Source: Weissella muntiaci
Lineage (GTDB): Bacteria; Bacillota; Bacilli; Lactobacillales; Lactobacillaceae
Direction of reading: 5' to 3'
Assembly (NCBI RefSeq): GCF_008107635.1
Contig: NZ_SDGZ01000017.1
Location: 1-41,955 of the forward strand
Length of the DNA stretch: 41,955 nucleotides
Positions 24,289-32,870 of this stretch are shown one piece after another. A program made the translations under genes and the position numbers. The notes under the pieces are model-generated. The model had not been told where the DNA came from. It searched no databases and saw nothing but the letters and a program-made list of their open reading frames with translations. The first letter of the stretch is position 1; each line of letters begins with the position of its first letter.

Positions 24289-24888
24289 TTATTCCGGTCG
24301 ATTAATCCCTAGCGATTGATTGGTTCCATCAATTTCTTGATTGATCACTTTTTCAACCAAATCTGCAATCGCCGCTACTGATACGTTATGCCCAGCAAAA
24401 GGCATACCCTTTCTAGTGATTTCATATTCACCGCTCCCCCTGTCAAACCAACCCGGTCGAATAACTGTGTATGTAAGTCCCGAATTCTCAACAATATCCG
24501 CGCTAATTCGATATTTCGACAATCCCGAGTTATATACAAGATTACCATTTAGACCGATCTCGGCCGGAATCTCATTATAAATTCCCATTGAACTAATAAA
24601 GATTATTCGGCCAACTCCGGCTAATCGCATGCTTTTAACCAAAGTTGTGATCATCTTGGGTAAATCACCAGCCAAGCTAGCAAAAACTAAGTCAACACCT
24701 CGCAAAGCTGCTGTTAAACTAGCTTGATCTGTAATGTCGCCGGTAATTGCCGTTTCACGTCTTTGCAAATCATTTAATTGATTTGCATGTCGCGAATAAT
24801 GCACTAACTCATAGTCAGTCCGTTCTAGTAAAGTTCGCCGAACTTCACCACCAACAGTTCCGGTCGTTCCAATCATCATAATTTTCAT
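24289..24888 (-). CDS. NAD(P)-binding atypical SDR (NmrA-like)
   Basis: A 199-residue Rossmann-fold protein with a GTTGTVGGEVR nucleotide-binding loop at the start, VDLVFASLAG, the active-site-region FISSMGIYNEIP and a YTVIRPGWFD motif. It is related to NAD(P)H-binding epimerase/NmrA-type proteins, which are often found next to aldo/keto reductases and MerR or HxlR regulators in lactobacilli. It is the second gene of its operon. Enzyme activity is uncertain. Confidence 0.88.
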   Translation of the reverse strand: MKIMMIGTTGTVGGEVRRTLLERTDYELVHYSRHANQLNDLQRRETAITGDITDQASLTAALRGVDLVFASLAGDLPKMITTLVKSMRLAGVGRIIFISSMGIYNEIPAEIGLNGNLVYNSGLSKYRISADIVENSGLTYTVIRPGWFDRGSGEYEITRKGMPFAGHNVSVAAIADLVEKVINQEIDGTNQSLGINRPE

Positions 24889-24934
24889 ATTTATACCCCC
24901 AAATTTAATCGTTCATACCAATACTTTGCTAAAC

Positions 24935-26254
24935 TCATCGCTTCTCATGGACAGCAATTAATATCGCTAGGCCGATCAATAGGAAACCGCTGATAAACAT
25001 CATCACAACATGATAATATGCGGTTAAATTCACAATCCTAGCAGTAAATAAAACCACCACAGACAATCCCACTGGCCCACCCAACTGATGCATTACATTG
25101 GTCATTCCAGATGCTGCGCCAGCATCTTTTGCATCAACTTGATAAATGCCTGCTGCCGTCAGTGGTGCTAATAACCAACCTTGTCCAATACCAATTAAAA
25201 TCATTGGCAGGCCCATCGTGGTCCAATAGCCTAGCTGAGGGTCTGAAATCGCTGAAATCAAAACTCCCAGCAATAGAATACTTTGCCCTAATAACATAAT
25301 TTTATGATTGCTGATCTTTGCAGATAATCTTGGTAAGTACAAGGCCGCAATAAAATTCACAACTGTTAATGGTAGAAAGCCCATTCCCGATTGCAACGGA
25401 CTGAAATGATACATCTGTTGCATGATTTGCGGCAAAATAAACCAGTACGTTAGCATTGCCATCATAAAAATAAAACGTACAATATATGCACTCACGCGAA
25501 CACGATTAATGAACAAATTCATTGGAATTAGCGGATCCTTGATTCGACGTTCGTAATATATAACCGGTACTATCAAGCCAGTAGCCAAAATAATCATCCA
25601 CAGGTTACTAATGCTAATACCATAAACGAAGATTACCGATAAAATAACTGACATAACGGCACCGACGTAGTCCACACTTTTCTTAACAGTTACATTTGTT
25701 TGGACTTTAAGAACCGTCAAAATTAACAGGAATCCAGCAAATGGTACGTTAATCAGAAAGCCTGCCCGCCATGATATGGTACTCGTTAGCCAACCACCTA
25801 ATAACAGCCCAAAGCTCGATCCAATTCCAGCTGTAGCACCATAGTAAGCAATCGCCCGGCTACGCATATCACCAGTATAATAATCCATTAATAATGCCAA
25901 TGAAGTTGGCGCAATAATTGCAGAACCAATGCCTTGAATTGCTCGTGCCAAAATGATCATTACTGCTGAATTCGCCATTCCAACAGCTAAACTGGCGCCA
26001 CCGAAAATGAGCAATCCGATTACAAAAATACGTCTTCTTCCAAGAAAGTCGCCTAAACGACCAGCTAATAACAGAAAACCACCAAAGGTGATTGTATAAG
26101 CATTCGAGATCCAAGCCAGTGTGCTCTGATTCATACCCAAATCATTTGCTATTTTAACGGTGCTTGTAAAAATAATTGAATTATCCATTAAAATCAAGAA
26201 ATACGAAAATAAAATAATAAATAACACACTGCCAAATTTTGTTCTAGTTTTCAT
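24935..26254 (-). CDS. 14-helix MFS efflux transporter
   Basis: A 439-residue DHA2-like transporter. About 14 hydrophobic helices are present. The helix 1 signature FLILMDNSIIFTSTVKIAND and motif A GRLGDFLGRRR are clear. The start at 26254 is set by GAGGAG; an in-frame GTG four codons upstream overlaps it. It is the first gene of the MFS-SDR-AKR-MerR operon and probably exports the compound that the reductases act on or that MerR senses. Confidence 0.9.
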   Translation of the reverse strand: MKTRTKFGSVLFIILFSYFLILMDNSIIFTSTVKIANDLGMNQSTLAWISNAYTITFGGFLLLAGRLGDFLGRRRIFVIGLLIFGGASLAVGMANSAVMIILARAIQGIGSAIIAPTSLALLMDYYTGDMRSRAIAYYGATAGIGSSFGLLLGGWLTSTISWRAGFLINVPFAGFLLILTVLKVQTNVTVKKSVDYVGAVMSVILSVIFVYGISISNLWMIILATGLIVPVIYYERRIKDPLIPMNLFINRVRVSAYIVRFIFMMAMLTYWFILPQIMQQMYHFSPLQSGMGFLPLTVVNFIAALYLPRLSAKISNHKIMLLGQSILLLGVLISAISDPQLGYWTTMGLPMILIGIGQGWLLAPLTAAGIYQVDAKDAGAASGMTNVMHQLGGPVGLSVVVLFTARIVNLTAYYHVVMMFISGFLLIGLAILIAVHEKR

Positions 26255-26333
26255 TATTCTCCTCACTAATTCTACAAAGATGAATTTTCAATATCCTTTG
26301 AAAATTATTGTGTCTGTTTTTATCAATATCGTG

Positions 26334-26364
26334 AGTATATGCCTTGGAGTTCACACCAAGGCAA
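26334..26364 (-). promoter_or_regulatory. MerR-type promoter with 19-bp spacer and dyad operator
   Basis: On the minus strand TTGCCT (-35) and TATACT (-10) are exactly 19 bases apart. Between and overlapping them lies the dyad GCCTTGG-N8-CCAAGGC (26341-26362). A lengthened spacer filled by a dyad is the hallmark of MerR-activated promoters. It drives the operon that encodes a MerR protein as its last gene. Confidence 0.8.
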
Positions 26365-26376
26365 GCTTTTTATTTA

Positions 26377-26416
26377 AAAAGACTAGAAATTCTGTCAACA
26401 GAACTTCTAGTCTTTT
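26377..26416. terminator. Strong bidirectional hairpin terminator
   Basis: An 18-bp stem (AAAAGACTAGAAATTCTG with its complement, one A-C mismatch that becomes G-U on the minus strand) with a 4-base loop TCAA. It insulates the MerR-type promoter from the upstream helicase-like gene. Confidence 0.8.
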
Positions 26417-26560
26417 GTTTTATATCCCTTGTTGACCATGGCTAATCGATATTGAAGAGTTCGTACTGAACCCTAACACCATTTGAGCTCCATCTAAAGC
26501 AACTGCAACATACTTAATTCTTACTCATGCCGCATAAAGAATTTATTTATTATCTAAATA

Positions 26561-26596
26561 AAAACAGCTCACCTCATCGGCAAGCTGTTTTTTGCT
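26561..26596 (-). terminator. Terminator of the DUF2075 gene
   Basis: On the minus strand AAACAGCUUGCC pairs with GGUGAGCUGUUU around a 5-base loop, followed by UUAUUU. It lies directly after the stop codon at 26597. Confidence 0.85.
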
Positions 26597-27763
26597 TTAA
26601 TCTTGTTTGTTCAGTTCCATTAATCGTTGTCGCAATGCGTCATCATAAGCGGTTAGATACAATCCGTATTTACCACGCTTCATCAATACATTTAGCACGT
26701 TTGCGATAAATTCCTGATATTCAGCCTGTGAAAATTGAATATCCTTACGCTTCTTAAAAATCTCTTTATGCGAATATTTTTCTGGGATAATCGTCATACT
26801 GTCAGTCTTTTCATCATATCCGAACGAAGGTCCGATAATCATTCCAACATAGTTCAAATCAAACCCTTGCAAAGTGTAAATTGTCCCAACTTGTGTGATC
26901 GATCCCTCACGTTTTGCCCAATGGGTTCGTTGTGGATCCCACTCATCCCAAGGTAAGCTGAATGTATCCATCTCAACATTATGACGGCCATCAATGCGTG
27001 GAAAACCTGATGTGGCAACCACACGACTCATTCCAACCTCTTTGTTCCGTAACTTAATGTTTTCAAACAATTCACCCGCAGTATCGAACATCTTAAATTC
27101 AAAATCGCTGTTATTCGGGAAGGACTTCAGCTCCTTTTGCTCAGTCAAATCATCCATCCAGGCTACTTGTTCGTCACTGGCAACCATTCGATATTGGAAG
27201 TTCATATCAAAAAGTTTGTGGGGATGCTGACCAATTGTCTTGTACAATAATTTCTCATCCCAATACATCTTTGACTGAAATACTTGGGCAAAGTCGTAAA
27301 CCACTACAACTACCTTTGCCAGATCCATTAAATCAGTCAATTGGTTTTCACCACGATAATGTGCATATGGTTCAGACTTTGAATACAATAAATGAGCCTC
27401 ATCGACAAAAATCACATCGTATTTCTTATGATTCTTTTGAGCATCATTAATTAGTGCCGTTGGCCGCCGGATTGAATTTACATTCAGATTAGGAATTGAT
27501 TCACCCAAGTCTTGATATGCTTTATATAACTCGGGGTGATTAACGACCAGCGCTGTTTTATAGCGCTTATCAGTCATGTACTGTCGAACTAATTCCATCA
27601 AAACAACTGATTTACCAGTTCCCGCGGCCCCCTGAATAATCGCAACAGAATGTGCATTATCCCGTAGGCCTTCACCAATATATTGATTGATATTAGTGAT
27701 TACACCCTTTTGATCATCTGATAGGTTATCTACAAAAAATTGTGCTTTTAATATTTCGTTCAT
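26597..27763 (-). CDS. DUF2075 superfamily-1-like ATPase/helicase
   Basis: A 388-residue protein with P-loop GAAGTGKSVVLMEL (about residues 45-58), Walker B VIFVDEAHLL, a Q-containing motif (VVVYDFAQVFQ), the motif IV-like FDMNFQYRM, and the C-terminal TLQGFDLNYVGMIIG. This order is that of DUF2075/Schlafen-like helicases. It has no nuclease domain attached, unlike longer relatives fused to GIY-YIG. It is monocistronic with TTAGGAG before the ATG and its own terminator. Role is unknown; nucleic-acid remodelling in repair or stress is possible. Confidence 0.88.
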   Translation of the reverse strand: MNEILKAQFFVDNLSDDQKGVITNINQYIGEGLRDNAHSVAIIQGAAGTGKSVVLMELVRQYMTDKRYKTALVVNHPELYKAYQDLGESIPNLNVNSIRRPTALINDAQKNHKKYDVIFVDEAHLLYSKSEPYAHYRGENQLTDLMDLAKVVVVVYDFAQVFQSKMYWDEKLLYKTIGQHPHKLFDMNFQYRMVASDEQVAWMDDLTEQKELKSFPNNSDFEFKMFDTAGELFENIKLRNKEVGMSRVVATSGFPRIDGRHNVEMDTFSLPWDEWDPQRTHWAKREGSITQVGTIYTLQGFDLNYVGMIIGPSFGYDEKTDSMTIIPEKYSHKEIFKKRKDIQFSQAEYQEFIANVLNVLMKRGKYGLYLTAYDDALRQRLMELNKQD

Positions 27764-27809
27764 TATTACTCTCCTAAGTTATTGATATTTTACCATATCC
27801 GAATTGACG

Positions 27810-27844
27810 AAAAAGCAACCAAAAGGCATATGCCTCTTAGTTGC
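27810..27844 (-). terminator. Terminator of ABC-TetR operon
   Basis: On the minus strand GCAACUAAGAGGCAU pairs with AUGCCUUUUGGUUGC over 15 bp (G-U pairs included), followed by a T run. Confidence 0.85.
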
Positions 27845-27857
27845 CATCATCAATAAA

Positions 27858-28484
27858 TTATTTTAGCGCTGCAATCATCAGATTCGCAATATGAGCTGAA
27901 ACTTCATCAAGGTCATAGTTCTCAGCTGGTGAAAAACGAGTAACCCGCATAAATTCAAATAACAATTGTCCAGCAAGTAACCTAATAAAATTCTCCGGTT
28001 CTAGTTTGATTCCATTAAACATACCCTGCAATGTATCAATTGAATGTAAGAAGACCGGAATCAGCTTTTCTTTAGCCTCTGCTAGCAATTCGTCGTTAAT
28101 CATGATTTCGTTCACAAAGATTGAGATCACATCGTGATTAGTATACATAAACTCCAGCCGATTTCTCACAACAAAGCGGATTAAATCCTCAAACTGTGCG
28201 TCCTTAGGTACCTGCTTTGTTATGAAATCTTGTCCATAGTTGGGAATTAGATTATTAACCAACGGTTCAATAATCGCCTTTAATAAGTCTCTTTTTGTTT
28301 TAAAATATTTGAAGATCGTCCCCTGGCTCATTTCAGACAATTCTGAAATTTGCGCTGTACTTGTACCGTCAAACCCCTGTGTAGCAAATAATTCAACGGC
28401 CGCTTTTAAAACTTTTCGCTTGCCAGGCGTCATGTCCTCATGTTCAAACCAATCGTTTAAATCTTCAAATATTCTTTCCGCCAT
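27858..28484 (-). CDS. TetR-family regulator of the ABC exporter
   Basis: A 208-residue repressor. The helix-turn-helix lies at about residues 25-70 (AVELFATQGFDGTSTAQISE, then MSQGTIFKYFKTKRDLL). It is the last gene of an operon with the ABC ATPase and permease. The perfect palindrome downstream of the operon promoter (30396-30413) is its likely operator, giving autoregulation with ligand-induced export. Confidence 0.93.
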   Translation of the reverse strand: MAERIFEDLNDWFEHEDMTPGKRKVLKAAVELFATQGFDGTSTAQISELSEMSQGTIFKYFKTKRDLLKAIIEPLVNNLIPNYGQDFITKQVPKDAQFEDLIRFVVRNRLEFMYTNHDVISIFVNEIMINDELLAEAKEKLIPVFLHSIDTLQGMFNGIKLEPENFIRLLAGQLLFEFMRVTRFSPAENYDLDEVSAHIANLMIAALK

Positions 28485-28496
28485 ATTACAACCCTC

Positions 28497-29588
28497 TTAT
28501 ACTTTACGATAGCGTTTCAAACCAACTATGTTACCAACTGTAAGAATTACAATAAAAATTACCAGGGCTAGAAGATCGCCCCAGATCGTTGACCAACCTG
28601 CGCCAGTCATAATAACATTCGTTAAACTCTCTCCAGCATACTTCATTGGCATAATATCGGCAATAACCTTGAGCCAATTTGCCATTCCATCCATTGAAAT
28701 TAAGCCAGAGAAAAAAATTTGTGGCACAACGATGATTGGAATAAATTGCATCATTTGGAATTCCGATTTTGCAAATGTTGACATAAAGATTCCAAATGAC
28801 AACGCCAAAGTCGCCAAGAGGATGTTGATTAACACTACCCAAAGTAGTGAACCTGTTACCGTTACCCCCAATACCCAGATTGTAAAGCCGACAATTACAA
28901 GCGTTTGTAGGATTGCTAGTAAGCCATAGCTCAACATGTAACCGAAAACGATATCAGAACGCTTAACTGGAGTTGCCAGTAGCCGATCCAGCGTTCCAGT
29001 TGTTCGCTCACGTAACAAGGCCATTCCAGAAATCAAGAACACAAACAAGAATACAAAGAAGCCCATCAAAATTGGCAAGATTTTGTCAAAGTACGTTGTA
29101 TCTTGATCGCCATAATTGTAAACACTATGCACCTTTGGCTGTGTTTGTGCTTGTGGTTGAATACCCGCGCGTGCTTGCAATGTTGCCAAAGCATTTGACA
29201 TATTATTTACGTTAACCTTAACCTGTGCGGCTGAGAAAGCTGCTTTAACCAAAGCTGTCTTTGAAGCATCAACATTCGCATATGTAATTGTGAAATCACT
29301 ACCATCATAATAAACAACTGCATCCAGTTTCTGGTCATCCAACGCCTTTTGAGCCTGTTTGTTGGTAGAATAGTTATCTATTTCCAAGTTGCCTGTCTTA
29401 TTCATTGCGTTTTTTAGAGACTGCACAACATTCACTGTTCCAACATTCACTGACACGTCAGTACTTGAATTGAAAATAACTTTCATCAAAGAAAGTACCA
29501 ATAATGGTGCCAAAAACATTAGTGCTAATGTCCGCTTGTCACGGAATAGTTCTTTTAAAACTCGAATTGCTATCGACCATACACGCAT
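28497..29588 (-). CDS. ABC-2 type permease
   Basis: A 363-residue integral membrane subunit. The first transmembrane helix (RTLALMFLAPLLVLSL) is followed by a large extracytoplasmic domain of about 150 residues and then five helices. The conserved cytoplasmic RERTTGTLDRLLATPVKRSD stretch is present. This is the YhgE/ABC2_membrane_3-like drug or lipid exporter layout. The start codon overlaps the ATPase stop (TAATG), so the two are translationally coupled. Confidence 0.92.
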   Translation of the reverse strand: MRVWSIAIRVLKELFRDKRTLALMFLAPLLVLSLMKVIFNSSTDVSVNVGTVNVVQSLKNAMNKTGNLEIDNYSTNKQAQKALDDQKLDAVVYYDGSDFTITYANVDASKTALVKAAFSAAQVKVNVNNMSNALATLQARAGIQPQAQTQPKVHSVYNYGDQDTTYFDKILPILMGFFVFLFVFLISGMALLRERTTGTLDRLLATPVKRSDIVFGYMLSYGLLAILQTLVIVGFTIWVLGVTVTGSLLWVVLINILLATLALSFGIFMSTFAKSEFQMMQFIPIIVVPQIFFSGLISMDGMANWLKVIADIMPMKYAGESLTNVIMTGAGWSTIWGDLLALVIFIVILTVGNIVGLKRYRKV

Positions 29589-30310
29589 TATAATTCCCCC
29601 TCAGCTTTCAAAAAGACATCTTCAATACTCGTTACCTGATAAGCGCTCTCAAGTGCTTTTGGACTATCATTTGCAATCAACCGGCCACCTAATAATAGTG
29701 CCACACGATCGACAAGCTCAGCTTCATCCATCACATGCGTTGTGACAAGAATAGTATGCCCTTGATCACGCATTGCCTGTAGTTCAGTCCAAATCTGACG
29801 TCGAAGCGCCGGATCAATTCCAACGGTTGGTTCATCTAGGATCAGCAATTTAGGATTTCCTAAAAATGCAATCGCCAATGAAAGTCGCCGTTTCATACCG
29901 CCTGAATATCCAACAACGTATTTATCTAAATCGGCTGTTAAATCAACAATCTTGGCTACCCGTTCGATTTCCTCAGATAGAACATCCTTCTTAATACCTT
30001 TCATTTCGGCAAAAAATTGTAAGTTCTCCTTAGCTGTTAATTGTTCGTACAACGCATCTGACTGCGCCATGTACCCCATTCGACCAAGAACCTCTCGATC
30101 AGGCATCTTAACGCCAAAAACGGTGGCCACTCCTTCATCTGAGACTTCCATTCCTAAAGCGATCTTGATAATTGTTGACTTACCGGCTCCCGATGGTCCA
30201 ATCAACCCAACAATTTCACCTTGCGAAACTGAGAAAGAAACATTATCCAAAACCGTTTGGGTTCCAAATCTTTTATCAATATCGGTCAACTTAATTATGT
30301 CGTTGCTCAT
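29588..30310 (-). CDS. ABC transporter ATP-binding protein
   Basis: A 240-residue ATPase with Walker A GPSGAGKST, Q-loop region YMAQSDALYEQLT, signature YSGGMKRRLSLA, Walker B LLILDEPTVGID and the H-loop His in VTTHVMDEAE. It is the first gene of the operon, followed by the permease and TetR, and would power export of an unknown toxic compound. Confidence 0.95.
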   Translation of the reverse strand: MSNDIIKLTDIDKRFGTQTVLDNVSFSVSQGEIVGLIGPSGAGKSTIIKIALGMEVSDEGVATVFGVKMPDREVLGRMGYMAQSDALYEQLTAKENLQFFAEMKGIKKDVLSEEIERVAKIVDLTADLDKYVVGYSGGMKRRLSLAIAFLGNPKLLILDEPTVGIDPALRRQIWTELQAMRDQGHTILVTTHVMDEAELVDRVALLLGGRLIANDSPKALESAYQVTSIEDVFLKAEGEL

Positions 30311-30395
30311 TACAATATCCCCATTTCATTTTTTTAAATTGAAGTTCGGTGTTTCGTGCGGTTCTTTCTACCAGTTTAACGGTTAATTTCAATTT

Positions 30396-30413
30396 AGTGA
30401 GTGATTACTCACT
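30396..30413 (-). promoter_or_regulatory. TetR operator palindrome
   Basis: AGTGAGT-GATT-ACTCACT is a perfect 7-bp inverted repeat lying about 10 bases downstream of the -10 box of the ABC operon. It is the usual kind of TetR/AcrR site and fits repression by the operon's own regulator. Confidence 0.75.
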
Positions 30414-30423
30414 CGATAAAGTA

Positions 30424-30452
30424 ATTTTATGTCTTTACCTTCTACATGTCAA
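30424..30452 (-). promoter_or_regulatory. Promoter of ABC-TetR operon
   Basis: On the minus strand a consensus TTGACA is followed after 17 bases by TAAAAT. The palindromic operator sits just downstream. Confidence 0.8.
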
Positions 30453-30520
30453 CTTTTTCTCTCTCTGATTTTTACAACTTTCTTTTTTAACGTCCACAAT
30501 TGCTTTAAGCTGGCTACGCA

Positions 30521-30554
30521 AAAAAACGACTACCTACTAGGGGTAATCGTTCTT
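30521..30554 (-). terminator. Terminator-like hairpin downstream of xyloside operon
   Basis: On the minus strand AACGATTACC pairs with GGTAGTCGTT (one mismatch) and is followed by a long T run. It is the first terminator past the GH31 gene, about 190 bases beyond its stop. Confidence 0.7.
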
Positions 30555-30586
30555 TGCAATCAATATTTTCTAATTCCTTATTCTAT

Positions 30587-30709
30587 CTAAGCAATCATAA
30601 TCCCGTTAAAAGCAATCCCAACAAAACATTCATAGAGTGTCTTTCCCATACTTTGTTCGAAACCATTAATAACTCTTTCCACCTGATGACCTATAAGGTA
30701 GCAGTCCAT
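30587..30709 (-). CDS. Possible 40-residue ORF after GH31 gene
   Basis: An ATG at 30709 opens 40 codons (MDCYLIGHQVERVINGFEQS, ends GIAFNGIMIA) between the GH31 stop and the terminator. Composition is protein-like, but no ribosome binding site is visible and no family is recognised. It may be a gene remnant. Confidence 0.25.
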   Translation of the reverse strand: MDCYLIGHQVERVINGFEQSMGKTLYECFVGIAFNGIMIA

Positions 30710-30740
30710 AATGCAAGTTGATTCCGGATCAATTCAAAAT

Positions 30741-32858
30741 CTAAATCCGCCTAAACAAAGGTAAGCTATGGAAGTCATAATTCTCGGCAAACCACTTTCC
30801 ACCCTGCGCAACTGTAACAACTCGATGATCAATTACATGCTCCCATGTTCCGGCAGGCAAGTAATAATCAACATCACCATTCTCAGTCATAACCGGAGCA
30901 ACCATAATCTCGCTACCAAGCATATATTGTCGATCAAGTGGCGCACAATTAGGATCATCTGGGAATTCAAGATACATTGGTCGCATCAATGAGATTCCTT
31001 CAGCAACTGCTTGCTTTGCTTCTGCATAAATATAGGGCATCAGTTTTTGCTTCAGTTTAGCGAATTCACGTGTAACCGCCACTGCTTCCTCATCAAACAA
31101 CCACGGAACCCGATATTCAATGTTTCCGTGATAACGTGAATGAGATGATAATAGACCAAACTGCGTCCAACGCTTATAAATCGACGCTGATGCATTTTCT
31201 TCAAATCCGCCGATATCATGACTCCAGAAGGTGAATCCTGAAGACAAAAAGCTAAGTCCGCCTCGTAAACTGTCGGCCATTGAATGGAACTGGGACAAAT
31301 TATCACCACCCCAATGGATTGGAAATTTTTGTCCGCCAACTGTTGCTGACCTTGAAAAGACCACTGCGTCATCAGCACCTTTTTCAGCAATTAAAACATC
31401 ATAAACGGCCTCATTGTAACGGTGCGTATAATAATTGTGTTCTCCTTCAGGATTATTACCATTAAAGAAAACAGCATCATGCATTGGAATTCGTTCACCA
31501 AAATCAGTCTTGAAACAATCAACACCCATATCAAGCAGATGCTTCAAGTAGTCTTGATACCACTTAACAGCCGCTGGATTTGTAAAATCTACAAAGGCAT
31601 TTCCTGGTTGCCATAAATCCCACTGCCAAACGTTACCGTCGCCCTGCTTTATGAAGTACCCATGCTCTTTACCAATCTTGAAGAGTGGTGATTTTTGTGA
31701 GATATAGGGATTAATCCAAACACATACTTTTAAGCCACGGTCGTGTAATCGTTTTAACATGCCTGCCGGATCGGGGAATTGAGCTTGGTCCCATTCAAAA
31801 TTAGTCCACTCAAAACCTTTCATCCAAAAACAATCAAAATGGAAAACCGATAGTGGAATGTCACGCTCAGCCATTCCATCAATGAATGACATTACGGTCT
31901 TCTCTGAATAATCCGTTGTGAATGACGTTGATAACCATAAACCGAAAGTCCACTCCGGTGGCAATGTTGACCCACCTGTTAGCTTATTAAACTTGCCAAT
32001 CACTGATTTTGGCGTATCACCAGAGATAATGAAATAGGACAAGTCCTCACCTCTTTTAGAGAACGAAACCCGATCAACAACTTCACTTGCAACTTCAAAA
32101 CTAACCGGCTTGCTTTCGTTCACAAAGACTCCATAATACGTACCAGGTTGGTCTCCCACACCCGCTTTGCCTGCCAAATAGAATGGAATTGACTTATAGG
32201 TTTGCTCAGAACCAGTCCCACCATCTCGATTAATAATATCGATCGTCTGACCATTCTTAACAAACGTTCCAAATTGCTCACCGAAGCCATAGACATTAGT
32301 TCCAGGCAACAGGCTCAACTGCTCACGCATATAGTGATCAGCACGTCGCACCATACCTTGTGGCATCATTGATTGTGCACCTGTGACCGAATTTGCGTGC
32401 ATCACTTCGCCTAACTTTTGACCACTTAGGTCAGCAATTGACGCTTGTGCTTTAATTTGTGAACCAGTAATCCGTTTGTCACGATATAGAACGTCCATGT
32501 TGAACGCATCATGCAACGTAAAATTAAGAGTTAAATCCCCAGAAATATAACTGGCCTGTTGCTGGTCGATCTGAGTTTGTACTTGTGTTGGTGCGGTTGT
32601 CAGTTTATATAATGGTACTCGATCATCTTGGTCAAAATGCATTAACTTAACACCAATGACGCCCTCCATTGGTGAACTCAGAGTAATCGTTGAATTCCCG
32701 ATATCCAACATATTGCTACGTGATTGTAATCTCTGATAACTTGCATACACCGTCATTTTTGTTTGATCAGTTGGATCAACAACAGCTTCATAAGCTTCTA
32801 GTGGTGAGTTAATAATATATTGCTCACGACCTAGCCAATATCCATTAGAAAATTTCAT
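30741..32858 (-). CDS. Alpha-xylosidase, GH31 (YicI/XylQ-like)
   Basis: A 705-residue cytosolic retaining glycosidase. The beta-sandwich N-domain (1-300) is followed by the GH31 barrel: PPEWTFGLWLSTSFTTDYSE, the HFDCFWMKGFEW substrate loop (typical of alpha-xylosidases), nucleophile Asp452 in KTDFGERIP and acid/base Asp519 in HWGGDN. It should release xylose from alpha-xylosides such as isoprimeverose. It follows the GPH transporter gene by 12 bases and forms an operon like xylP-xylQ of Lactobacillus pentosus. It is similar in length to other YicI-type enzymes. Confidence 0.92.
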   Translation of the reverse strand: MKFSNGYWLGREQYIINSPLEAYEAVVDPTDQTKMTVYASYQRLQSRSNMLDIGNSTITLSSPMEGVIGVKLMHFDQDDRVPLYKLTTAPTQVQTQIDQQQASYISGDLTLNFTLHDAFNMDVLYRDKRITGSQIKAQASIADLSGQKLGEVMHANSVTGAQSMMPQGMVRRADHYMREQLSLLPGTNVYGFGEQFGTFVKNGQTIDIINRDGGTGSEQTYKSIPFYLAGKAGVGDQPGTYYGVFVNESKPVSFEVASEVVDRVSFSKRGEDLSYFIISGDTPKSVIGKFNKLTGGSTLPPEWTFGLWLSTSFTTDYSEKTVMSFIDGMAERDIPLSVFHFDCFWMKGFEWTNFEWDQAQFPDPAGMLKRLHDRGLKVCVWINPYISQKSPLFKIGKEHGYFIKQGDGNVWQWDLWQPGNAFVDFTNPAAVKWYQDYLKHLLDMGVDCFKTDFGERIPMHDAVFFNGNNPEGEHNYYTHRYNEAVYDVLIAEKGADDAVVFSRSATVGGQKFPIHWGGDNLSQFHSMADSLRGGLSFLSSGFTFWSHDIGGFEENASASIYKRWTQFGLLSSHSRYHGNIEYRVPWLFDEEAVAVTREFAKLKQKLMPYIYAEAKQAVAEGISLMRPMYLEFPDDPNCAPLDRQYMLGSEIMVAPVMTENGDVDYYLPAGTWEHVIDHRVVTVAQGGKWFAENYDFHSLPLFRRI

Positions 32859-32870
32859 AATCCCTCCAAA

